Source of the DNA: Ophiosphaerella korrae
Taxonomy: Eukaryota > Ascomycota > Dothideomycetes > Pleosporales > Phaeosphaeriaceae
Direction: 5' to 3'
DNA length: 56,151 bases
Assembly: GCA_028456385.1 (NCBI GenBank)
Contig: JALNQF010000270.1
Coordinates: forward strand, 1 to 56,151
The notes beneath the pieces are model-generated. The model did not search any database and was not told the DNA's origin. It saw nothing but the letters and a program-made list of their open reading frames with translations. Within the stretch, counting starts at the first letter, position 1; the number at the start of each line of letters is the position of its first letter. The position numbers were made by a program, and so were the translations under genes. Positions 32,075 through 41,385 of the stretch are shown piece after piece.

Positions 32075-33278
32075 GTTTACTAGGAAAATCAAAGAAAATT
32101 CGGAATTTTAAAGTAACGTGGTTTACAAGCGAGCCGGCCATACAAGCGAGTCGGCCACCCCACTACGCTGCGCACCTGTTTGAGCGTACAACTCAACAAC
32201 GCAGTAGAGTAGCGTAGGTATATTGATATATTAAATTAAGCAGTATCTACTGCATCATTTTACACGTACGTGAGTTGTGCCCGGCCTCTCTGCACCTCTT
32301 GCAGCGCGCGCGAGCCTGACGACTCAGGCCCAATCTCTCTCCATCTTGACGCTGTTCATTGACTTGACGCCGCACAGCCTCTCTCTCAGCAAGTATATCC
32401 TCTCCTTGTCCCTTTGTTACGACTCCTTGCTTCTGAATTCGCTTCTTTTTTCGTGATTTACGCTTGCTGGCTGCCTCATTAGCTCTCTCAAGACTAGAGA
32501 TCCGATCGCGCATTAGCTCAGCTTCCAGCATCATTCTATGAGCTCCCTTTTTGAGTTGATTGATTGCGTTAATAATCGATGCTGGCGACGAGCTCTTATG
32601 CCGGCGTACGCACTCACGTACGTTACTCGGCGTATAAGCTACCTGGGGAGCCTCTGGTAGAGCTGGAGTAGCTAGAGTAGGTGTATGGAGCTCTTGTATG
32701 CTGTACCAGCTCGAACCAGCTACTTATAGCGCCTAAGTCCTTATATAGGGCTCGCTGCCTATCGTATAGGCGATTGAAACGCGTCGTAAGACTGTCCGTA
32801 CGCTTGACAAAGTTGCGTGCCCAGTAGATGCCGACAGGGCTGCCTCCACGCTGAGTGAGTAGCTTATCAGCCATCTCACGCACAGCAGCCAGAGTTGGGG
32901 CAAAACCACGAGAATCCAGGTTGAGGATATAATCAACTATCACCTCTTCTTCTAGCTGGGTAAGCTTCTTTGATTTGGGCTGGCAATCACGTCTGGCAGG
33001 GATACCAGCGCGTTGGTCATTTAGCGTTGATTTAGGAACATTATATAAGAAAGCAGCAGTCCTAGAGCTATCTACTTGCTAATTTTCAATAGATGCAATA
33101 GCGAGCTAAATATCTGCTTCATTTGAAGATAATTGAGGTGCGTGGTGTGGAGCCATTACACGTCAAGATAGGATGGGTGCGCGGTGTTGGTGGGGTGGCC
33201 GACTCGCTTGTATGGCCGGCTCGTTTGTAAACCACGTTACTTTAAAATTCCGAATTTTCTTTGATTTTCCTAGTAAAC
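32075..33278 (-). mobile_element. internally deleted pogo-type element with 87-bp TIRs
   Basis: Inverted repeats at 32075-32161 and 33192-33278 match over 87 bp with one mismatch. GTGATGCAC-type motifs also recur just outside both ends, so the true termini may lie up to about 40 bp further out. No clear TA duplication is visible at the inner ends. On the minus strand an ATG at 33156 starts a pogo transposase N-terminus with two TAGs. It reads DSSRTAAFLYNVPKSTL, then VDYILNLDSRGFAPTL, and PVGIYWARNFVKR...LTTRFNRLYDRQRA (Tc5-type HTH). The DDE core is missing. The C-terminal end reappears (SSPASIINAINQLKKGAHRM, then a basic KRKSRKKKRIQKQG and a CCHC knuckle CKRCREAGHNSRTC), ending at 32247. It sits between two convergent genes. 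Confidence 0.9.
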
Positions 33279-33402
33279 GTCGCAAACACGTGCATCACGC
33301 GCACGGACACGTTATATCGCACGTATTAGTCGATACAAAGTTGAGATTGAAGCGTCAAAATAGGTCATGCTTTTGATAAATATGTCGTATTTTGAAGATG
33401 AT

Positions 33403-34695
33403 CTACGGTTCTAGCGACTTAAAGCCCGTCTCCACGATCTTGTAACCCCACGGGTGTTCTAATTCTCCGTGCATGATTGCACCCAGCCTCGTTCTGAGCT
33501 TCTTGGCATACTCACCCGCGACTCCTTCCTTACCCAAGGGCACCTCGATGGATTTTCCGCTATACTGGATCTCGCCAATTGGAGCAATAAAGAATGCTGT
33601 ACCACACGCAAAACACTCCACCAGGCGCTTTTCGTCAGCAGCCTCGGTCAGCTCGTGGATTGAGAGTTTGCGTTCCACAATGTCTATCTCAGCCGCGAGT
33701 ATCTCCCTCGCCGTCTCCAAGACGCTTGCCCGTGTCACACCAGGGAGGATGACCTGACCTTCCAGCGGTGCTGTAATCAATTGGGTACGGCCCGCGTCGC
33801 CTTTCTCTCTAACAACCATGAAGAAGTTGCACGCGCCGGCCTCTGTGATCCAGCCCTCCTTTCCGAACAACCACAGGATCTGATCAAAGCCCCTGGCGGC
33901 AGCCGCAGCACTCGCTACTATTGACGGCCCATAGTTGGCGCCAACCTTGGAGTTACCGAAACCGCCTGGCCACGCGCGAACCATATCTTCCTCAGATGCA
34001 AGCAGTCGCAGGCCGGCTCTTTTCTTTGGCTGCTGGCTTCCATCGCCGCTTTCCCCTGTGGGTGCTAGGCTCCCTGTCGGTTCATCAAAGGCAGGGAAAC
34101 ACACCAATATAATATACAACAGCGCCTCGCTCGCCTTCTTCATGGCCAGCGACGGTTGTGTCGCGATGAAAGTCGGGCGCACGTACAGGAAGCCCCCAGC
34201 CTTCTCAGCAGGCAGCCAGCGTGGCGCATCAACAGCTGCGAGCGCATCAATCAGCTTAACTAGTTCCTCTGGTGGGAACTCGGGCAGCGATACACGCGCA
34301 GCTGAGGAGAGCATTCGTTGTGCATTGCGGCCCGGCCGGAAGAGGCGCGCCCGGCCATCGTTGCCGCGGTACAGCTTCATCTCTTCGAAGCATTCAGTGG
34401 CGTAGTGCAGTACCGAAGCCGTTGGCATGAGCGATAGTGGGCCATAAGGTACTAGCTGCGGTGCCTGCCATCCGCCTTTTGCAGCATTGTACTGAGCCAA
34501 GATCATATGGTCGGTCGCTTCGCCCTGCGCCCACAGCTAAGCCGAGTCTTTAGCTGGGATCGCGCGCGGTGATTTGGTGAAGTTGTATTCCAGCCGCGAG
34601 GCATCGAGGTCTGAGGCTCCTAAGGCGCTCCCATTTACATGAACGCCATTGGATATGGGTGCAGCGGAGCTCTCGATTTCGGTCAAGTTGGGCAT
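33403..34695 (-). pseudogene. branched-chain amino acid aminotransferase (class IV PLP) with one nonsense codon
   Basis: BCAT-family enzyme, interconverting Leu/Ile/Val and their 2-oxo acids with PLP. A single frame runs from ATG 34695 to TAG 33403 (430 codons), broken only by a TAG at 34537-34539 between KDSA and LWAQGEATDHM. Glutamate or glutamine is expected there, so CAG to TAG fits. Family blocks downstream: VPYGPLSLMPTASVLHYATE, then CFEEMKLYRG, RPGRNAQRM, GGFLYVRPTFIATQ, GGFGNSKVGANYGP with the PLP-binding Lys, ITEAGACNFFMVV, TAPLEGQVILPGVTR and VECFACGTAFFIAPIGEI. A 367-codon frame from the ATG at 34506 is intact and would lose only the N-terminal part of the fold. No mitochondrial presequence is evident, so it is likely a cytosolic or cluster paralogue. 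A bypass intron using GTAAAT is possible but would delete conserved residues. It is divergent from the Gfo/Idh/MocA gene. Confidence 0.88.
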
Positions 34696-36117
34696 AATGC
34701 TAGCTACTCCACTGAAACTTTGAGAGTTGGAAACTATAAGTATGAAATTGCCATATGAAAGTTGAGAGCTTATGTGGAGTTTACATATGGTAGATATATC
34801 CCCAATTGCACAAATGAAGGCTCTATACGCAAATCGAAGGTAGGCTTCTGATCCTCAGGGTAAGGTGGCTACAGTGCAAGAAGGGCGGAGGCTAGTGTTG
34901 CATGGATATCATGACCTAATGCTGTTGTGCTATCTCGCATGTACATGCGGCTGAAGCTTAAATCTTTTTGTCACGTTCACCCTGGTAAGCAAATGCACAA
35001 AATCTTCTAAGAACTAAAAGCTGACACGTCCCAAAAGAACCTCATCTGTATAATTCATAAAATTGGCGCGACCAAGATAGGATTTTGATGCGTTGCTGAA
35101 CCTGACACTTTCTGACTGTGCCATGACTCAAATTCTTGCACCATCAAGCTTCACATGAGTGTCAACACTAAATTCCAATACCACGTCAACGACTGTACTT
35201 GGCATGCATATTGTACTGGTCCGGAAGCACTAACTATGCTTCCGTTGTTGGGGTGTTGCTATGGAGCCATGCATAGCTAGCCAAGCTATGTAGCAAGAGT
35301 TCCATATACCTCTACACATTACCAATAGGCTAAGCGGTAGCATTTTGGCGCACAAGCCTATGGGTAGGTATCCTCCAACCACTGTTCATACAACTGCCAA
35401 CCTTCAGGCACAAAGATATAACTTCTTCTAAACTCATTTGGATGACGCCTCTCAATATGCTTTCTCCACAGGTCCGATCTTAACATGAATAAAATGTCTC
35501 AGCATGATATGCTCCTAAGGCATTTTTACGTGTTCTTTCCTGACCTTCGTAGTAGTCAACCTCGCATTATGCTACATTGGTACAGTGAACTCACATGATC
35601 CACGGGTATTGCCTGAATGTTTCATATCCTATATTGATAATAGTCAGACATTTTTCTCACTCGTAGATCGTAAACTCTAGTGTTTGTGATACCATGCACT
35701 CCTTAGTCTAGAACGTTGCTTGCAAAACTCTCCCAGTCAGACTGTTGGGGTTGTAGCATGTCATGGTATAGCACGGACGGAAGAAAGTCTCCGGAAAGAT
35801 CTTATGTTGCTTGTCCAAGGAACTGGCTGACGTTGGCTGTTAAGGATGATTCGTAACCAAATGAAGAAGGTGGGTTGAGTCCTGGTCGTAGCGTGAATCA
35901 GCAGCAGCGTGTGCCGCTCTGTACATCGTAGGAATGTTTGACTATTGTGGCATCTCTTGATGTCGAGTTAGAATTGCTTGAATAAATACGCCACTTTATC
36001 CAAGCAATAACCAAATGCTGCACCTTAAATAGTTTGATTGTTGCACTCTAGTAACATGCCTGTGGACATCCACGCGATATCTGCTGTTCACAAAGGCAAA
36101 CAAGATCTTTCATCAAC
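34696..36117. other. divergent intergenic region, aminotransferase / oxidoreductase
   Basis: No gene is seen in this 1.4-kb stretch between two head-to-head genes. It should hold both promoters and includes a perfect 7-bp inverted repeat at 35222-35244. Confidence 0.5.
35222..35244. promoter_or_regulatory. inverted repeat CGGAAGC-N9-GCTTCCG
   Basis: A perfect 7-bp palindromic pair with a 9-nt spacer, bearing CGG/CCG ends like sites bound by fungal Zn2Cys6 regulators. CGGAAG recurs at 35778-35783 and, in the other divergent promoter, at 29422-29427. Use as an operator is inference; a 6-mer can recur by chance. Confidence 0.3.
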
Positions 36118-37940
36118 ATGCCTGGTGTAACTATGGAAAAGCCCTCTGGGCGGCCTGTCCGATTCCTCCTTGTGGGTATGTAATGTTTCCAGAGTCACCC
36201 AAAACATACAGCTGTTAACTAAAGACAGGTGTTGGCCCACATGCGAAGAGAACGTTCGTCAAGCATCTTAGAGATCTGAAAGCAGAACATAAAGCAGAGA
36301 TGGTCGCGGCCATTGACATTGTTGCCAATTAGAAACCAATTGAGAAGTATGCAGAAGAACACATGGAGGGCGTTGAGCTCGTTTTTGTTCCGCCCTTTAC
36401 GCAAAGTATGCCTGAAGATGTTCAAAATCGACTCAGCCAGGTAGTCAAACGGTTGCAAGTCGATTGTGTCATCATATCAACTGATCCGGAGTGTCACAAG
36501 CCGTATGGTCTCTGGGCTATCGGCCTTGGCCTCCATATCATTATGGATAAGCCAATCACGACTCGCCGAGACGCATGTAATAGTATCAACCAGGCTGCTG
36601 GAATCGCCGACGACTACAACGAGCTTCTAGATGCCTATCAGGAGCTCCATGGTAGGAAAACCACTTTCTTCCTCATCAATAGCCACCGTCGATATCATCC
36701 CGGCTATTACGGTACGGTACTACGGATTTTATTAGTGACATTCGGAAGAAAACAGGTTGCCCTGTCACCAGTCATATTTCTACACATTGTGATGGGCAAT
36801 GGCGACTGCCTAATGAGGTTGTTGAGCAGCATTACCACCCATTTAGATATGGTTACGGTAAGATTTCCCATAGCGGGTATCATTTCCTCGACACAGCCTA
36901 CAGATTTTTCAAGGCAGGCTGGAACCCGGAAAAGCGACCAGACGAAATTGAGGTTGTCTCGACTTTCGTCCGACCGAACGATTTCATGCGTACGTTTACC
37001 AACGAAGAGCACAGCCGAGTGTTTGGCAGCCAAGACTACGACTCTTCGTGCAAGTACAGCGCAGAGGAGCTCCGCCGGCTCATGGAGGATATGGGAGAGA
37101 TGGATGCAATGCTTCAGTTCACATTCAAGCAGCGTGGTCAGACCATAGCTGTTGCCTAACTGAATCTCTTCCACACCGGCTTCGCTCGCCGATCCTGGAT
37201 CGATCAGGGACCCACCCCGGACTTGTATAAGGGTTGTGGACGAGTCAAGCACGAAGCCCACGAGATCCGGAGCGGACCTTTCCAGACAATTGTTATCGAT
37301 TCCCGACAAGCAAACGATAAGCACGATCGCAGCAAACCTAGCACAGCAGAGCTCGGAAGCGACAATCACTTCGAGATTCAGACATGGCGTAACTGCAACA
37401 TACTGGGCGAGAAGGAACCACTCAAAGTGTACACAGTGAACGACCTCGACCGACATCACAACGCAATGCTTCCAGGTCTCCTCGTTGAGAACGTGAAGCG
37501 CGGGATCCTTTCGGAAGCCCTCGATTTCCTTGATGGTAAAAAGACTCTTGATGACTTATGCTCGAACTTGCCAGATCACAGCATCCCTGCCTCACTGATG
37601 AGTGCAGCTTATATATCTCATGTTCGTCGCAATGCCGGTCTAAATCCTGTAACTCATGTTGAAATTGAATGCTCAACCGGTAAGTACCCTGCCTACATGC
37701 CCTCTCTAAGGAATATATATCTGACATAGTTTAGAACGCCAAGAAAGTGTTGCCCGAGCTACAGTTCGTGAGGAAGATCTAGAACTGCAGCCAGGGTCAC
37801 CTTCTGAACTTTCTATACCGATCAAGCCCGTCGTTTCTGGAAATGTGCGGGTCCAAAAACTAGGTGTACTTGGAATATTCAGAAAATACATTCGAAGGTT
37901 TTGGGGCAGCAGTATACCTTATTCCAATCCTCAAAGTTAA
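36118..37940 (+). pseudogene. Gfo/Idh/MocA-family NAD(P) oxidoreductase, broken
   Basis: The family comprises NAD(P)-dependent sugar or inositol dehydrogenases with an N-terminal Rossmann fold. Exon 1 (36118-36175) and exon 2 join over a 53-bp intron (36176-36228) to give RFLLVGVGPHAKRTFVKHL, the dinucleotide-binding start. Further blocks are DCVIISTDPECHKPYGLWA, then IIMDKPITTRRDA (EKP-type motif) and FFLINSHRRYHPGYYG. Damage: a TAG at 36330-36332; a 5-bp tandem duplication (ACGGT twice, around 36709-36718) that shifts the frame; and a TAA at 37157-37159. After the shift the sequence again reads family-like (HSGYHFLDTAYRFFKAGWNP, LNLFHTGFARRSWIDQGP, LPGLLVENVKRGIL). A last 55-bp intron (37680-37734) leads to a 68-codon final exon ending at 37938-37940. 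Splice sites are all preserved, so decay seems recent. Substrate unknown. Confidence 0.85.
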
Positions 37941-39068
37941 AGGCTTACTACTGAACGACATAGATTTAGTCACTGGCGGCATCACCGCGTCGTCCCTTGG
38001 AACGTCGCAGAATAAGGACAAAAGTACGGCATAACTAGAGATACTGCCAATAAAACTAAATAGTTGTATTTATTTACGATCAGGCTGTATTGTACGCTAT
38101 TTCTTTACACCTATGGCTCAGGATCAAAAACAACGGCCATAGAAAATATCATACAAAGTCAACTGAGGGAGGTCATACTATCATGTATCAACCATGTGAT
38201 GGCTATAGACTAAGATGAGAGGGGTATTACAGGCGGAAACTAGACACAAGGCATATGTGGTATGATTGCCTTGATAGACATGCATGGTATTGCTCATAGT
38301 GGCTGCTTACAGCTTTAAAATGCCTAGGCTTGTTTGGAAGGAATGTGTGCGAGTAAATGAAACAAATTCAAGTTCCAATGAATCCATCCTAGATACTACC
38401 TTCTGCGTCACTAGAACCACTGTTTTGAAAGATCTTGATAATAGACTCTTCATGAAGCCTACTTCTTCGCTGACTAAGTCCGTTGCATTCTTCACCTCCA
38501 AGAGTGTGTACGGCCAGACTTTAAGAGTCAGTCATATTGCTTTTCTTCTCTTATCGTCTTCCTGTCAAAATTGCATCTCATCTCATGAAAATTAGCGTCG
38601 AGCCTGTGCTTGTCATCAGCATCAAAGCTGACAAGGTTATCTTTTTATTAGAATAACTATATCTAAGTATGATACATGATTTTCGATTTCTAATTTTGCC
38701 TAATATGACCAATGTTCCCTACCCTACTACCTTTTCTGCTTATGGATGTGTTGATCGCATTTACGGGCTTCAGCCTCCTCTTTAGGGCCCCGGCTTCACT
38801 CCTTGGAATCCTCGGGGCCTCCAAGTAGCGAGCTAATCGCGTTGACTACCACTGTAGAGTGATCTGCGTCCTCGCATGGCTGTGAGGCCAATGCGAGGGC
38901 GCCGAAAAGACCATAGAGGTTAGGCGACTAGGCATCAATCAATACTTCTAGGATCTCATTCGGTGTGGATTACACGCTTACTTCGTCTTGGAACTGTCGT
39001 TTTAATTAGACGCTATTTCAGAACCTCACTACGCTACCCTCCGCCGATACCCTAATCTCATGTCCCAT
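37941..39068. other. intergenic stretch
   Basis: No gene recognised. Frames of 60-105 codons here lack motifs. Confidence 0.45.
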
Positions 39069-39944
39069 TTACTTCGGGGTTTGAAGCTCGGGAAGATTCC
39101 AGAATGCCCACACCTCCCCCTCCACCCACGAGCGTGTGCCATCCTCCTCGTTAGGAGCCGGCTTGTCGGCCGCCGACTGGATATGGCCACCATCGTGGGC
39201 TGCCCACCTGACCGGGTAACCCTGCTTGCATCCAGTTGCAGCCGTCGTGATATGGGTTCTGCTGCCAGACGCGGGCTCCTTAGCTCCAGCCATCGAGTTG
39301 CAGCCGTTGTTCTTAATGAAACGGTCACGTAGAGAACGACCACCACTAATGTTCAGCACGTTGTCTTTGATGCCATGGATCCCGAAGTAGGCAATAGGGC
39401 TGGTGCCGTCCTCGCAGCCCGCCAATTGGCCGCCAGCGATGATAGCAACACCGCGGAACTTGTTCGCACGATTGCAGGCGAGCGAGTAGGACATGCCAGC
39501 ACCGTACGAGAAACCGATGGAGAATCGCTGGCCCTGATCAACACAAAGTCCGGCATCGATGTAGTCGTTTATGGCGTCGATCAACTTGGTATCTCGGCCA
39601 CCGCTATTGGCCCAACCGCCGTCGAGACCTTGCGGCGCCACGAAGATGACAGTCTCGTTGGCGATCTTTTGGATGCCAAAGTATGCCCACTTGTCTCGTC
39701 CGCCGTCGGCAACCTGATCCATTGTCCCGCCATTCCAGTGCAGTCCGTACATGACCTTGTAGGGCTTGTTGTTCTGGTAGTTCGATGGCACTCGGATTCT
39801 GAATTGACGGTTGGTGCCACCGACGTTTATGGTCTTGGTTCCAGTCGTGATGGTGGGGGCCTTGCCACATCCTGCGCTGTTTGCGCCTGCAGCGATGTTG
39901 GTCAGGGTCGCGAGACCCAGGACGAGGGAACTAAGGAGATGCAT
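39069..39944 (-). CDS. secreted feruloyl/acetylxylan esterase-like carbohydrate esterase (CE1 type)
   Basis: Intact single-exon gene of 291 residues. A signal peptide is clear (MHLLSSLVLGLATLTNIAAG, cleavage near residue 20), so the enzyme is extracellular. The mature part has the alpha/beta-hydrolase pattern of fungal feruloyl esterases type C/D and LpqC-type esterases: NKPYKVMYGLHWNGGTM (oxyanion region), VIFVAPQGLDGGWAN, then the nucleophile motif GFSYGAGMSYSLAC (GxSxG), YFGIHGIKDNVLN, and a His block HDGGH near the C-terminus. Such enzymes release ferulic or related acids from plant cell-wall arabinoxylan. Even Cys content fits disulfide-stabilised secretion. Substrate preference is not decidable from sequence. 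It lies about 1.2 kb from the edge of the retroelement block and shows no damage. Confidence 0.9.
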   Translation of the reverse strand: MHLLSSLVLGLATLTNIAAGANSAGCGKAPTITTGTKTINVGGTNRQFRIRVPSNYQNNKPYKVMYGLHWNGGTMDQVADGGRDKWAYFGIQKIANETVIFVAPQGLDGGWANSGGRDTKLIDAINDYIDAGLCVDQGQRFSIGFSYGAGMSYSLACNRANKFRGVAIIAGGQLAGCEDGTSPIAYFGIHGIKDNVLNISGGRSLRDRFIKNNGCNSMAGAKEPASGSRTHITTAATGCKQGYPVRWAAHDGGHIQSAADKPAPNEEDGTRSWVEGEVWAFWNLPELQTPK

Positions 39945-41192
39945 ATTTGCGAGTCTTGAATAACGGAGCGACTGAATGACTATTTCGGATATGTGCAGGA
40001 AACTTCCTTGAGGGGGTAGGCTCTGGGATCAAGGAATGCCATTTTATATGTACCATCGAGGCCCGAAGTTATTCAACGACAAACCTTGTCCGTAAGTAAT
40101 TCATGGGCGAAGGTAGGACTCTAGTCATTCGTGCGGAAAAAACCCCTTCATGGGTACCCCCCGCACAAGGCGGGATGCCAACCCCACAAATCATGAGACT
40201 GGAAATTGTTTCCTCGACTATATTCCACCGCGAATGTAAAGATCTACACGAGCGCACGTCCCTTCTCGCGCTCCGCGCACAACCAAAGTTCCTCCGTCAA
40301 GTGATAACCGAATACAACGAACTTGGACCCTATATTACGGAGCAAGAATTGTTAGCTTCTCCGCCCTATAAGATTGCTTTTTGACCGATAATTATTTGTT
40401 AAAATTTAGGTCATCCCCTCCTTTGAATCCTCAATCAGTCAAGTGAGTGTTGCTGTATATTGCAACGGACTATCATTGATTGACCAACGTTCAGAGTTAG
40501 CCCTGGCAAAGTGCAAGATCAAAACGCCACACTCTTTTAGTAGCGTTTCGAAACACGTAGATACCTGCAGCAGGGCAAAGAAGGTGTAAAAGACAACAGG
40601 TAAGGACCGAAAAGAGTAGGAGGGTGGTGAATTGAAGGACGTCGCAGCCTTGTGAGGGGGACGTGCATGATATATCATGGGAACCGGCCAGCACGTCCAC
40701 CCAGGCGGGCCAAAGCATCTTGCTTTTCGGGACTGCTTCGCAATGGAGCTAAAGCTAATACCCGGCAGATCCCACTAGTTCGCGTCGCTCAACGGACACC
40801 GATGCGGATACGACATCTCTGCCGAGCTTCTGCCTACCCTCAGATGTAGAAATTATGACTAACGTTAAGTAGCTTATTGAATGGCCTTGAATAGTGGAAT
40901 TGGTTTAAGTTCGGCTTGTTCCAGAGATTGACTTTTTCCGAAGGGGACTTACGTGGACACGAGGATGGAAACCCCAAGACGCAAGTTAAGCTCACTTGGC
41001 GATTTAACGTGCCTGTGCGCGTGGTATCCACCCCCTACCAAAACCTACCTATCTATAACGCTACTAATATAGCTCTAAATTGAAAAATTCAAAATGGTAT
41101 ATATTTAAAGAAGTTTAATAAAAAATATTTTATAGATAGTTAGGCAATTCTATAGTTAATTCTATAGCTAATTAACGCGTTAGGGGTGGCCT
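39945..41192. other. intergenic stretch and base-composition boundary
   Basis: This holds the esterase promoter. An 81-codon shadow-free frame at 40103-40384 has no recognisable motif and is not called. From about 41040 the sequence changes abruptly to AT-rich DNA with TA-rich repeats. Confidence 0.5.
40042..40048 (-). promoter_or_regulatory. TATA-like box of the esterase gene
   Basis: TATAAAA on the minus strand, about 98 bp upstream of the esterase start codon, a usual distance for a fungal TATA box. Confidence 0.45.
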
Positions 41193-41385
41193 TGTGCTAT
41201 TAACGCGCCGGCGATGCTTATGTCGCAAGTTAGAGCTTCGCTCTATACGATTCAGGTAAGCCCGCAGTAGTAAGCGAGCCGCACAAGCTGTTCGAGCTGC
41301 TCTACTGTATATAAGTAGCCTAGCTTAGATAGCTCTTTAATTAATAATTATCTCCTACTTATTCCTAAGCTCGCATCTCGCAACA
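41193..41385 (+). repeat. probable LTR of a Ty1/copia-like element
   Basis: Starts near TGTGCTATTAACGCG and ends ...TCTCGCAACA. It contains a TATATAAG promoter-like box. Directly after comes GTTATAAGCCTAGCGC, which resembles, after C-to-T decay, the half-tRNA primer site complementary to initiator tRNA used by fungal copia elements. Boundaries are approximate and the other LTR is not in the window. Confidence 0.45.

Noticed and set aside
39375..39959. 194-codon plus-strand frame
   Set aside because: Antisense to the esterase, whose signal peptide and GxSxG motif are on the minus strand.
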